A stretch of DNA of 46,767 bases from Sharpea azabuensis DSM 18934 (GTDB lineage Bacteria > Bacillota_I > Bacilli_A > Erysipelotrichales > Coprobacillaceae). A model generated the notes under the pieces. The model had not been told where the DNA came from. It made no database searches and saw only the letters and a list, made by a program, of their open reading frames with translations. The position numbers were made by a program, and so were the translations under genes. Below are positions 1 to 7,556 of the stretch, piece after piece; positions within the stretch are counted from its first letter, which is position 1; every line of letters starts with the position of its first letter. The stretch covers positions 1 through 46,767 of the forward strand of contig NZ_JNKU01000018.1 of the NCBI RefSeq assembly GCF_000702165.1, in the 5' to 3' direction.

Positions 1-214
<214 letters not shown>

Positions 215-326
215 CATCTAGCTCTCTCTATTGCTTGCATTCTTCCGAATGTCTTTTCTTGTTTATCTGACGTGTTTCTGTTCAGTTATCAGTGTTCGGC
301 TTGCACTCACTGCTGAATGCTTATTT

Positions 327-355
327 ACTATACCATCGCATGTTTTTCTTGTAAA
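327..355 (-). promoter_or_regulatory. rRNA operon promoter
   Basis: On the minus strand a -35 TTTACA (350-355) and a -10 TATAGT (327-332) are separated by exactly 17 bp. This predicts transcription starting near 320 and a leader of about 115 nt before the mature 16S. A T/A-rich stretch at 360-400 upstream of the -35 could act as an UP element. No second tandem promoter is obvious. Confidence 0.8.
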
Positions 356-415
356 GCCTTTTTTCATCTTTTTGCGAAAAAAGTTGCTTAAAATAAAAAT
401 ATAGCCTCTACAAGG

Positions 416-441
416 CAAAATAAAAGAGAGTTCCCTCTCTT
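416..441 (-). terminator. Intrinsic terminator of the FakA-like ORF
   Basis: AAAAGAGAG (422-430) and CTCTCTTTT (434-442) form a 9-bp stem. On the minus strand it is followed by TTTTATTTT. It begins at the stop codon of the gene ending at 442 and insulates it from the rRNA promoter. Confidence 0.8.
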
Positions 442-711
442 TTATCCTTTGAGTCCTCTTGCCTGGCGATCCATATCTTCAACAACGATATCATAAATCT
501 CACCAAGTGTACGACAATACTTTAAAACATCCCAAGGTTCATTCGTATGGAAATGGATCTTAATTAAATCTTCATCCCCTACTGCAAGTAAGCAGTCACC
601 CTTAAAATGTTCTGTGATGTAATCATGAATATCATCTTCATCTAGGTCATGGCCTTCAATCAATAACTGTGTATCATAACGATATTCTAATGATCCTCTT
701 TCATTATCCAT
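442..711 (-). CDS. Small protein matching a FakA/YloV (DAK-family) segment
   Basis: The 89-residue protein carries the pattern GDCLLAVGDEDLIKIHFHTNEP (given here as key residues GD..VGD..KIHxHTNxP) and a following G.I.DI..EDM. This closely resembles the segment of about 80 residues that follows the DhaL domain in fatty-acid kinase subunit FakA/YloV. The ATP-binding DhaL domain and the C-terminal part are absent, so kinase activity is not expected. It may bind a partner or ligand. The start is the ATG at 709-711, preceded by AAGGAGG. An upstream in-frame extension lacks a site and runs into the opposite promoter. Its terminator follows directly. Function unknown; family resemblance fairly sure. 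Confidence 0.72.
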   Translation of the reverse strand: MDNERGSLEYRYDTQLLIEGHDLDEDDIHDYITEHFKGDCLLAVGDEDLIKIHFHTNEPWDVLKYCRTLGEIYDIVVEDMDRQARGLKG

Positions 712-802
712 TTGTTCAATCCTCCTTGACAGAAGTATTATACCACAATTGTTGAAATCTTTTAAATGAGATGATTGTAACTTATTTATAATCAAGTGAA
801 TA

Positions 803-829
803 TGTTATAATATAGTGGTTAAAGGGAGG
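803..829 (+). promoter_or_regulatory. Extended -10 promoter and strong RBS
   Basis: TGTTATAAT (803-811) is an extended -10 element. No good -35 is visible, as is usual for extended -10 promoters. AGGGAGG (about 823-829) then sits about 8 nt before the ATG at 838, so the leader is short and leaves no room for a riboswitch. Confidence 0.6.
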
Positions 830-837
830 CTAGTAAA

Positions 838-1515
838 ATGGAAGAACAAATCGATAAAAAGAAAATTCCTTATATCACAACTAAGCTTAGACATAATATA
901 CTAGAAATGCCACCAGTTATTCGTGAAGCAAGTGGTATCGTTATATTTGGTAGACGCATTAAGTCTCTTGTTTTTACAACAGATATTGCGATTATTCGCA
1001 ACTGTGATGCCGATGCAGTATTTGCCGTCTATCCATTTACCCCACAGCAGGCCATTTCTAAAGCAATCATTGAAGCAAGCTATACACCTGTATTTTGTGG
1101 TGTCGGAGGTGGCACAACAAGCGGTTTAAGAACTGTTGGACTCGCTAAAGATGTGGAGAGTCTAGGCGCTATGGGTGTTGTCTTAAATTCACCAATCACA
1201 AATCCTAACCTTCTTGCCGTCAGCAAGGTGGTAGATATTCCTGTCATCATTACCGTAACAAGTCCAGAAACAGATATTTCATCAAGAATTAGACACGGAG
1301 CAACCATTCTCAACGTTGCAGCAGGAGCTAACACTGCCAGCCTTGTCGCAAAAATACGTCAGGAGCATCCTGATATTCCCATTATGGCAAGTGGCGGTAA
1401 GAGCGAAGAAAGCATTAGGGCGACGATTGAAGCTGGTGCCAATGCCATCACCTATACACCACCAACGACTGCCGAACTTTTTAAAAGCATGATGCAAAAA
1501 TATAGAGAACCATGA
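838..1515 (+). CDS. TIM-barrel family protein, putative phosphate-binding enzyme
   Basis: The 225-residue protein has an N-terminal block with RHNILEMPP and ASGIVIFGRRIKSLVF, a glycine-rich GVGGGTTSG turn near residues 88-96, and a C-terminal MASGGKSEESIRATIEAG segment followed by ANAITYTPPT. Alternating beta/alpha segments ending in glycine-rich phosphate-binding turns match the ribulose-phosphate-binding barrel superfamily. Related Firmicute proteins are usually labelled only 'hydrolase' or hypothetical. Neither signal peptide nor membrane segment is present, so it is cytosolic. The reaction is unknown. It is monocistronic, with its own promoter and a strong terminator at 1566. Confidence 0.7.
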   Translation: MEEQIDKKKIPYITTKLRHNILEMPPVIREASGIVIFGRRIKSLVFTTDIAIIRNCDADAVFAVYPFTPQQAISKAIIEASYTPVFCGVGGGTTSGLRTVGLAKDVESLGAMGVVLNSPITNPNLLAVSKVVDIPVIITVTSPETDISSRIRHGATILNVAAGANTASLVAKIRQEHPDIPIMASGGKSEESIRATIEAGANAITYTPPTTAELFKSMMQKYREP

Positions 1516-1565
1516 TCAGTTCGTTTAACTATACATATACCAAAGGATTGATTCTTGTTCATTTC

Positions 1566-1608
1566 AAAAGACCAGGCATGTTACATAAGTAACAGCCCGG
1601 TCTTTTAA
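1566..1608 (+). terminator. Strong bidirectional intrinsic terminator
   Basis: AAAAGACC (1566-1573) pairs with GGTCTTTT (1599-1606). Inside it GGC/GCC and TGTTAC/GTAACA continue the stem around an ATAA loop. The T-rich flanks on both strands let it end both the gene at 838 and the minus-strand gene ending at 1620. Confidence 0.85.
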
Positions 1609-1619
1609 GTTTCTCTCAA

Positions 1620-2654
1620 TTATTCGCATTGACTAATGCCTTCTTCAAGCAATTTCAATTGTAGTAATGTCTGTTCTGGTGTCACAAGTTGAGGCTTGTG
1701 GTTTCTTATCGTCTCAAAGATAGCATCATACATGCGGCTATAGTCACCAGTCACTGTTGGCACCTTCTCTTCGACATATTCCTGATGTTCATTATAATAA
1801 GTGATCGTGCCATAATGTTCCTCACGGTCCATGCCAAAGTCTGGATGATCGAGAGTTGGCATATAGAAGCGCTTCAGATCTGCCTCCTGGCGGTCTTCAG
1901 TGACCTTCACAAACATCCCCTTTGTGCCATAGACGATAAATCTTGGGCGATGCTTTATGCGCATATAGGATGAGGCAATTGTCACCTTGAGGGCATTGTC
2001 ATAATAGAAATCAATATCAAAGTAGTCATTCATTCTTCCCTTGCCCATAATCTGTTTGACTTCCATATGATAATCATCGGGCTTGCCAAAATAGCTTAGT
2101 GCCTGATCTAGCGTATGACAGGCATGGCCATATAGGAAGCTGAGATAGCTATCGAAGTGATCAGTCGCATCCACCACATCCTTGCGGTAATAGTCATAAT
2201 GCATCTCTACTTCATAGATATCACCTAGCTTACCTGATTCAATGACTTTTTGAGTTGTTAAAAAGTCGGAGTCAAAGCGTCGGTTCTGGATGCACATAGC
2301 CATCAGGCCCTTTTGGCTAGCGAGATCAAAAATCTCTTTTGCCTGTTCGCTTGTGGTCGTGAATGGCTTTTCCACAAGCACATGCTTGCCATGTTCGAGT
2401 GCCATTAAGGCATATTCATAGTGCATGACGGGTGTTGAGACAACAATAAGCTCTATTTTTTTATCGTTAAGCATGCTTTCTAAATCATCCGTGTAATTGA
2501 CATCGGGAATTCTTTCCCATTGGATATGATCAAGATGTCTTGCCCAGATCGTCTTGATTGTAAACTTGTCGCTTCTTCTTAAGATAAAGGGTGCCTGATA
2601 GCGATGGGTTGATTTCCCTGCCCCAATAAATCCTACATTAATCTTTGTCTGCAT
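1620..2654 (-). CDS. Gfo/Idh/MocA-family oxidoreductase (copy 1)
   Basis: The 344-residue protein starts with the Rossmann motif VGFIGAGKSTHRYQ (about residues 7-20) for NAD(P) and carries the family's EKPFTTT motif near residue 95, the lysine of which is the usual catalytic residue. The C-terminal alpha/beta domain holds substrate. The family oxidises or reduces sugars, inositols and related polyols; the substrate cannot be told from sequence. Its start overlaps the end of the upstream paralogue by 17 bp (2638-2654), so the pair is probably translationally coupled. It ends at the shared terminator 1566-1608. Confidence 0.92.
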   Translation of the reverse strand: MQTKINVGFIGAGKSTHRYQAPFILRRSDKFTIKTIWARHLDHIQWERIPDVNYTDDLESMLNDKKIELIVVSTPVMHYEYALMALEHGKHVLVEKPFTTTSEQAKEIFDLASQKGLMAMCIQNRRFDSDFLTTQKVIESGKLGDIYEVEMHYDYYRKDVVDATDHFDSYLSFLYGHACHTLDQALSYFGKPDDYHMEVKQIMGKGRMNDYFDIDFYYDNALKVTIASSYMRIKHRPRFIVYGTKGMFVKVTEDRQEADLKRFYMPTLDHPDFGMDREEHYGTITYYNEHQEYVEEKVPTVTGDYSRMYDAIFETIRNHKPQLVTPEQTLLQLKLLEEGISQCE

Positions 2655-3621
2655 CGAATACGATACCCGCCTTTCTCCTTGCCGTTGTTAAGACCTCACT
2701 AGCAGCTAATGAGTTTTCCATCATTTCTTCTGCAAGCTGATCATTCTTCTCTTTGATCATTGTAATCATTCTTTTAAATTCATAGCTCATCGCATGCTTC
2801 TTTTCATCAAAGTCATAGAGATACTCCTCACCTGAATGTAGATGTAAAGTATATTGTGTCATGCGCGAAACCGGTGAATGAATAGTAATATAGCCTTTAT
2901 CGCCTTCAATTGTATTCACTAATGGTGCAGCTGTATCCTTTGCCCCAATTGCACTCAACTTGAACTGACCATAGTCCATTAAAAGAATGCCTGAAGTATC
3001 AATATTCCTTTCAATATTTGCATAATAATCAACATCTTTTGGCTTGCCAAAAAGATTGATTGCGAAATGCACATTATAAACATTGATATCATAAAGCGCT
3101 CCTCCTGATTTAGAAGGATCAAACGCCGGTGTTATAATGCCTTCTTTAAAACGATCATAACGGCTTGAATATTGTGAATAGTTTAAAGAAACAATTTTAA
3201 TTTGACCAATTTCATTTAAATGTTCTTTTAAGCTCATGACTGCTGGCATTGCATAGAGTGTTACAGCTTCAGTAAGAATACGCTTTTTCTCTCTTGCCAA
3301 GCAAGCAAGTTCTCTTGCTTCTTCAATCGTACTTGTCATTGGCTTTTCACAAATGACATGCTTATTTGCCAGCAAAGCTTCTTTAGCATACGCATAGTGC
3401 AAGCTATTAGGCAACGCAATATAGATCGTATCAACATCACTCTCAAGCAATTCTTTAAAATCTACAAAATGACCATCAAGATGATAGCGTTCTACTAACA
3501 TGCTTGCCTTCTCTTCACTTCGCTTGGTTGAAAATAGATAAACTTTCTCCACATCCTGTTCAACTAACATCGGCAACATTTCTTCAACAATCTTGCCCGT
3601 ACCTAGAATACCTAACTTCAT
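2638..3621 (-). CDS. Gfo/Idh/MocA-family oxidoreductase (copy 2)
   Basis: The 327-residue protein has the N-terminal nucleotide-binding motif GILGTGKIVEEM and the CEKPMTST motif near residue 93, as in the adjacent paralogue. The start is the ATG at 3619-3621 (MKLGILG), preceded by CAGGAGG. A longer in-frame reading to 3747 exists, but that extra stretch is the remnant of a different gene (see 3640-3786). The two paralogues are diverged, not a recent tandem duplication. Transcription may start from the old promoter of the decayed glycyl-radical gene. Confidence 0.92.
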   Translation of the reverse strand: MKLGILGTGKIVEEMLPMLVEQDVEKVYLFSTKRSEEKASMLVERYHLDGHFVDFKELLESDVDTIYIALPNSLHYAYAKEALLANKHVICEKPMTSTIEEARELACLAREKKRILTEAVTLYAMPAVMSLKEHLNEIGQIKIVSLNYSQYSSRYDRFKEGIITPAFDPSKSGGALYDINVYNVHFAINLFGKPKDVDYYANIERNIDTSGILLMDYGQFKLSAIGAKDTAAPLVNTIEGDKGYITIHSPVSRMTQYTLHLHSGEEYLYDFDEKKHAMSYEFKRMITMIKEKNDQLAEEMMENSLAASEVLTTARRKAGIVFDADKD

Positions 3622-3639
3622 AATATCCTCCTGTTTACA

Positions 3640-3786
3640 TTCTATCATAAAACAAAGGCACTTTTGGCTTATCTTCATTTCTTTATAAACCTTTGTGACA
3701 ATCATTGCACGCTCTTTATCAAGTACTTCTTCACGGAATGCTTGCATACGATCAGTATGCTGACCAAAGTGTTCTTTGTTTTCAAT
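3640..3786 (-). pseudogene. N-terminal stub of a glycyl-radical enzyme
   Basis: The minus-strand reading from 3786 gives ENKEHFGQHTDRMQAFREEV then LDKERAMIVTKVYKEM. This fits the N-terminus of pyruvate-formate-lyase/diol-dehydratase-type glycyl-radical enzymes (TERI..REE.LD ... ERA...T..YKE), with about five residues missing between LDK and ERA. An intact-looking ribosome site (AAAGGAG) precedes the codon at 3784-3786, but that codon is ATT, not ATG, so the start has decayed. After about 45 residues homology stops and the ORF runs in frame into the oxidoreductase. The catalytic cysteine and glycyl-radical loop are gone. The divergent activase remnant at 3964 supports the assignment. Confidence 0.6.
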
Positions 3787-3839
3787 AAGCTTCTCCTTTT
3801 AATTTCATTTGAAATATACATCACTTTTTCTACAAGTAT

Positions 3840-3867
3840 ATCGTAGCATTATTTAGAAATTAGTCAA
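3840..3867 (-). promoter_or_regulatory. Old promoter of the glycyl-radical gene
   Basis: On the minus strand TTGACT (3862-3867) and TACGAT (3840-3845) are 16 bp apart, with TGC just before the -10. It still faces the decayed gene and may now drive the two oxidoreductases through a leader of about 215 nt. Confidence 0.55.
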
Positions 3868-3912
3868 TATTATTTCAATTAAATGATATTTAGCTTTCAT
3901 TCGTAAGTTTTA

Positions 3913-3941
3913 TTTATCCCTCGCCATCAAACTGCTACAAT
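3913..3941 (+). promoter_or_regulatory. Promoter of the activase pseudogene
   Basis: TTTATC (3913-3918), a 17-bp spacer and TACAAT (3936-3941) with a TG extension form a promoter. GAAGGAG follows about 10 nt before the ATG at 3964. It diverges from the promoter at 3840-3867. Confidence 0.6.
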
Positions 3942-3963
3942 AATCGCGAAGGAGATATAGCTT

Positions 3964-4860
3964 ATGAGTAATGGTATCTTATTTAATATACAAAAGTTCA
4001 GCATTCATGACGTCCTGGCATCAGGACAACACTATTCTTAAAAGGATGTCCTTTAAGATGCCAATGGTGTGCAAACCCAGAAAGCCATCTGGCAAAGATT
4101 CAGGTCCTCTATCACCAAGAAGACTGCCTGCATTGTCTCAATTGTGTTCATCTCTATCCTACGCATGCATTAACACATCAGGATCAATGCATTCATGTAG
4201 ACTTCAATAAATGTATCGGCTGTCTAGAATGTGTGAAGAATTGTCCTGGACATGCCTTAAGTAATGAAGGGGAATATAAGAGTGTTGAGGAGGTTGTGGC
4301 AATCTGTCTTCAAGACTTGCCTTTCCATGAAGAGAGCGGTGGGGGTATTACGATATCCGGTGGTGAAGGCATGAGTCAGCCTGATTTCCTACGTGAATTA
4401 CTTTCTGCCTTGAAAAAGCACAATCTTCATCTTGCGATTGAAACAATAGGATATGTGCCTGAAGACGTATTCCAAGAACTTGCTCCGATGTTTGATTTAT
4501 TACTCTTTGATATCAAGCATGCCGATTCTGAAAAAACATCAAGCAGGAACAAAGGTTGGTAATGAGCTTATCAGAAAGAATCTCAAATGGGCTATTGAAC
4601 AACACATTGAAATCCTCCCACGTATACCAGTCATTCCTCATTTCAACGATTCTTTAGACGATGCAAAGTTAATTGCCACACACTTAAAAGAATTAGGCTT
4701 AAAGAAAGTCCAGCTCTTGCCATTCCATCAAATGGGTGAAAAGAAATATCAATTGCTTCACCGCAATTATGCCTACGAGAATACAAAAGCCTTACATCCC
4801 GAAGACCTTCTTTCCTACCAACAAATCTTCACTAATCAGGGCATTGATTGTTTTTTCTAA
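3964..4860 (+). pseudogene. Glycyl-radical-enzyme activating enzyme (radical SAM), two frameshifts
   Basis: Read across three frames, the gene gives a typical activase of about 298 residues. N-terminus MSNGILFNIQKFSIHD, then GPGIRTTLFLKG with the radical-SAM cluster CPLRCQWC, then two ferredoxin-like clusters (CLHCLNC...P and CIGCLECVKNCP), SGGGITISGGE, DIKH and a C-terminal LLPFHQMG. Frameshift 1 is a lost G at about 4011-4013 (GACGTCC in place of GACGGTCC). Frameshift 2 is one extra A in the run 4531-4536. The two-cluster insertion is typical of activases of decarboxylase, diol dehydratase and lyase-type glycyl-radical enzymes. With its partner reduced to a stub, this is a true pseudogene, not sequencing noise. 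Confidence 0.85.
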
Positions 4861-4927
4861 GTCACATATCATAAGCTGGCTATTTTTTTCAGCTATGATA
4901 ATACTTTTTAGAGAGGAGAGAGTCTTT

Positions 4928-5132
4928 ATGAAAAAAACATCGCCTATTCTTCATCATAGCTTCCATCATATTTATTGCATTCTATCTGTTTGACCATTTC
5001 GCATATGAATACTATTTGAGAAATTTTGATGTCTTCTTTTCTAACTTTTATCGCTTTACAGTCTTCAGTCGACCTCTTATTCTCATTGCATTATGGTGTG
5101 ATCATCTCTTTCTTGTATTTAAACGTAAATAG
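4928..5132 (+). pseudogene. Small membrane protein with frameshift in a start-proximal poly-A run
   Basis: GAGAGGAG precedes the ATG at 4928. Seven A residues follow (4931-4937) and push the reading into a stop after 21 codons. With six A residues the same start gives about 67 residues: MKKHRLFFIIASIIFIAFYL, DHFAYEYYLRNF and a second hydrophobic stretch near the end, closing KRK at TAG 5130-5132. That is a plausible two-segment inner-membrane protein. The family is not recognised. It may be a real pseudogene, a slippage-controlled gene or a base-calling error. Confidence 0.5.
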
Positions 5133-5133
5133 T

Positions 5134-5170
5134 AAAAAAAAGACATAAATATAAGTAATCATGTCTTTTT
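5134..5170 (+). terminator. Intrinsic terminator after the small membrane ORF
   Basis: AAAAAGACAT and ATGTCTTTTT (ending at 5170) form a 10-bp stem with a loop of about 14 bases and a terminal T run. Confidence 0.7.
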
Positions 5171-5171
5171 C

Positions 5172-5203
5172 GGAGAGCCCATTTTCAAGCGCCTCTCCTT
5201 TTT
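5172..5203 (+). terminator. Second, weaker terminator-like hairpin
   Basis: GGAGAG (5172-5177) pairs with CTCTCC (5193-5198), followed by TTTTTCTTT. It stands immediately behind the first terminator, so it may be a backup. Confidence 0.5.
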
Positions 5204-5294
5204 CTTTCATCCAACTGATCTCTCCTATTAAATCAACATTTACTTTCATACGCTTTAGCCACCTTAAAATAAGCTAAACTGAAACAAAAAAAGA

Positions 5295-5679
5295 ATGACC
5301 ATTATTAACAGTGACCTGTCACTGATCATAAGATCCAACAAGCAGCGATGGGAAATCGAGGAAAGCTTCCAGATAATGAAGAGCGAGCTTAAGACAAGAC
5401 CGATGTACGTCTCAAGGGAGAACTCAATTAACGGGCACCTTCTCGAGAAGAAATACCTGAACGAGAAATACACATGCGACGAAGTGTTCAGCACGCTTCA
5501 TGACTTCAACATCACACCTGAATGGAACGAACTACATTCCATCATTTACCCGGACGGAGATTGTTGATGCGCTGGCCGAATCATTCGGCTTCCAGCCATC
5601 AAGGGAAATCATTACACAGAAATATCTGAAAAAATTTCAGCAGGTCGTTAACGCAAAGAAAAGTACGAAGCTGAAATAA
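5295..5679 (+). pseudogene. C-terminal remnant of an IS4/IS1634-type transposase
   Basis: The first part has NKQRWEIEESFQIMKSELKT and RPMYVSREN, the hallmark C-terminal region of IS4-superfamily (IS1634/IS1380-like) transposases with the catalytic glutamate in the E-E-S-F motif. About 17 residues normally found between INGH and LLEKKYL are missing, an in-frame deletion. Near 5548 the frame shifts, and homologous sequence resumes as RTEIVDALAESFGFQPS to a TAA at 5677-5679. No intact N-terminus or terminal repeats are seen. The segment is richer in GC than its neighbours, consistent with foreign origin. It is inactive. Confidence 0.82.
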
Positions 5680-5697
5680 CAAACAAAAAGGTAAAAA

Positions 5698-5716
5698 GCA
5701 TTGATTATATCAATGC
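5698..5716 (+). repeat. Inverted repeat downstream of the transposase remnant
   Basis: GCATTGA-TTATA-TCAATGC forms a perfect 7-bp stem between A-rich and T-rich flanks. It could be a weak terminator or a leftover of the element's end. Confidence 0.45.
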
Positions 5717-5764
5717 ATTTCGCCTTTATCAGTTTTCTAGCAGTAAAGCATGAGATTATACCAC

Positions 5765-5808
5765 AAAATAGCGGCATCATTCACTATATGTATGATGTCG
5801 CTATTTTT
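5765..5808. terminator. Bidirectional intrinsic terminator
   Basis: AAAATAGCG-CATCAT (from 5765) pairs with ATGATG-CGCTATTTT (to 5807), with T runs on both strands. It ends plus-strand readthrough from the transposase remnant and the minus-strand gtrA-like gene. Confidence 0.8.
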
Positions 5809-5866
5809 ATGCGTCTATTTTATTTTGTGCTGATCCTTTTTGAAAATCTTATTTTCAAAATATATT

Positions 5867-6259
5867 TTAATTTGCATGCGTCTTAAAGGCCCAGAGCTTT
5901 GCAATGAGATAATTAAGTGGAGCAATAATAATAAGAATAATGATTGGAGCATATGTTGGAGAGAAATGAGCTTTATCAATAAATAAATACATGAGGAATT
6001 CTTTTAAGAAAATACCAGTTGAAAGATAGGTCATAAAGTTCTTCATTAATGCATGCCAGCGATTACGTGTTTCTCCAGGCTTTTTCTTAAATACAATGAA
6101 TTCATTAAATCCAAATGAAATAAGCGTACTGACAATAAAGCCAATGATTACACCAATATAGGGACTAAATCTCAATACTTTTAATGCAAGTAAGTATGAA
6201 AGATACTCACCGACAGATGAAGTGACCCCACCAATTACATATCTGACAATCTCATTCAT
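5867..6259 (-). CDS. GtrA-family membrane protein
   Basis: The 130-residue protein has four hydrophobic segments (about 4-22, 33-52, 72-95 and 103-122). It carries the GtrA/DPMS signatures RYVIGGVTSSVGEY near the N-terminus and GFNEFIVFK after the second segment. The family is linked to translocation of lipid-linked sugars for cell-surface glycosylation. No glycosyltransferase partner is next to it. It has its own promoter, and the terminator at 5765-5808 follows. Confidence 0.87.
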   Translation of the reverse strand: MNEIVRYVIGGVTSSVGEYLSYLLALKVLRFSPYIGVIIGFIVSTLISFGFNEFIVFKKKPGETRNRWHALMKNFMTYLSTGIFLKEFLMYLFIDKAHFSPTYAPIIILIIIAPLNYLIAKLWAFKTHAN

Positions 6260-6296
6260 TCCAATCCCTCATTCCTTTCCCCATCACAATATACGC

Positions 6297-6325
6297 ATAT
6301 TATCGAAAAAAAGGCTTCTTGTAAA
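6297..6325 (-). promoter_or_regulatory. Promoter of the GtrA-family gene
   Basis: TTTACA (6320-6325), a 17-bp spacer and TAATAT (6297-6302) stand on the minus strand. The -35 overlaps a weak hairpin that may also end the upstream methyltransferase operon. Confidence 0.7.
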
Positions 6326-6336
6326 GAATAATCATA

Positions 6337-7137
6337 TTACTCATGGTGAGCAAGCTGATAAAAAGCAACTGCACTAGCCCCAGCAACATTTAGGGAATCA
6401 ACACCATGATGCATTGGGATAATGACTTTATAGTCCATTGCTTGCAAGCTTTCATCAGAAAGTCCATCTCCTTCATTGCCAAGAACAACAGCCAGCTTCT
6501 CTTCTTGATTGAGTTGTTTATTGCGAATATCAATGGCATCATCTTTTAAAGCCAGTCCAGCAATTTTAAACTGATAATCATGCAGCTTCTCATATAAGCC
6601 AGTATGCACAATTGTCCATTTGATTTGAAAGACAGTTCCCATCGAGACACGACTTGCCCTTCGATATAAAGGATCGGCACAGCCATTGGTTAATATGACG
6701 CCATCCATATTCATTGCTGCCGCTGAGCGCATTATTGCTCCCACATTTGTTGGATTTTCCACATTATCCATAACGGCAATACGCTTTGCATTTTGTAATA
6801 GTTCTTCAAGCGATAATAGCTTTTGACGTTGCATTAAGCACATTGCTCCTTTAGTAAGCGTATAGCCAGTAAGCTTTGTAAGCTCTTTATAGCTCGTAAC
6901 ATAAACAGGAATGTTTTTTAAGTGTGCAAGAAGGGCAAGGTGTTCATCATTCATTTTTTCATCCATCAGGACGCTAACTGGCTGATACCCAGCAGTAAGT
7001 GCCCGTTCAATAATCTTGGGACTTTCTACAATAAACAAGCCAGGATCTGGTTCATAGATATGAGAAAGTTCACGTTCTCTTAAATTTCTATAGACATCTA
7101 CGCGTTCATCTTCGATATCTTTGATTTTTATAATCAT
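6337..7137 (-). CDS. TrmH/SpoU-family RNA 2'-O-methyltransferase
   Basis: The 266-residue protein has an N-terminal L30e-like substrate-binding part (FIVESPKIIERAL near residues 37-49). The C-terminal SPOUT knot has all three motifs: NPTNVGAIMRSAAA, VVLGNEGDGL and LNVAGASAVAFYQ. It would transfer methyl from SAM to a ribose in rRNA or tRNA; the target base is not predictable. The start is the ATG at 7135-7137, with AGGAGG just upstream; the longer reading lacks a site. It lies 8 bp after the deformylase-like gene, third in the rarA operon. Confidence 0.9.
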   Translation of the reverse strand: MIIKIKDIEDERVDVYRNLRERELSHIYEPDPGLFIVESPKIIERALTAGYQPVSVLMDEKMNDEHLALLAHLKNIPVYVTSYKELTKLTGYTLTKGAMCLMQRQKLLSLEELLQNAKRIAVMDNVENPTNVGAIMRSAAAMNMDGVILTNGCADPLYRRASRVSMGTVFQIKWTIVHTGLYEKLHDYQFKIAGLALKDDAIDIRNKQLNQEEKLAVVLGNEGDGLSDESLQAMDYKVIIPMHHGVDSLNVAGASAVAFYQLAHHE

Positions 7138-7145
7138 AAAGCCTC

Positions 7146-7556
7146 CTAAATGACAATTCCATTGCAATGATCTATTTCATGCTGAATAATCTGGGCAATG
7201 GTGCCACTAAAATGGGCATGAACTTTCTTAAAGTTTGCATCATTGTACTCTAGATCAATTTCCTGATATCGCATGCAATTTTTCATTCCATCAAGTGAAA
7301 GGCAGCCTTCCTGCGTAAGATATTTACCTGACTTTCTAATAATACGGGGATTATACATGACATATTGTACATTACTCATACTAATCGCAATAATTGCTTT
7401 ATTGATACCAATCATGTTGGCAGCCATGCCAACACATTCATCCTTATGCGCTATTAATGTATCCAACAGGTCTTGACCTGTTTCAATATCTTTCAATGTC
7501 GCTCTTTTAGCTTTCTTGCTGAATATTTGTGTTCCTTTTTTTATTTCTCTAATCAT
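7146..7556 (-). CDS. Peptide deformylase-like protein, motif-1 glutamine replaced
   Basis: The 136-residue protein shows the three deformylase motifs: GMAANMIG near residues 43-50, EGCLS (metal-binding Cys) and HEIDH (metal-binding His pair and catalytic Glu). Motif 1 is normally G-x-G-x-A-A-x-Q; here the conserved Gln position is Met. This defines a short Firmicute subfamily next to the bona fide Def. Activity on formyl-Met is therefore uncertain. The ATG at 7554-7556 is preferred because GAGG lies 6 nt upstream; the ATG at 7562 abuts it. The start overlaps the end of rarA by 8 bp, suggesting coupling. Confidence 0.82.
   Translation of the reverse strand: MIREIKKGTQIFSKKAKRATLKDIETGQDLLDTLIAHKDECVGMAANMIGINKAIIAISMSNVQYVMYNPRIIRKSGKYLTQEGCLSLDGMKNCMRYQEIDLEYNDANFKKVHAHFSGTIAQIIQHEIDHCNGIVI

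Noticed and set aside
2638-3747. Extended 369-residue reading of the second Gfo/Idh/MocA gene
   Set aside because: The extra N-terminus belongs to the decayed glycyl-radical gene; the true start with AGGAGG is at 3621.
5100-5249. Minus-strand ORF reading MKVNVDLIGEISWMKEKGEA
   Set aside because: It is short, overlaps two plus-strand terminators and the membrane ORF, and has no recognisable family.
6320-6345. Weak hairpin after the SpoU methyltransferase gene as a terminator
   Set aside because: The stem is AT-only with a G-U pair and overlaps the next promoter's -35; too weak to call.
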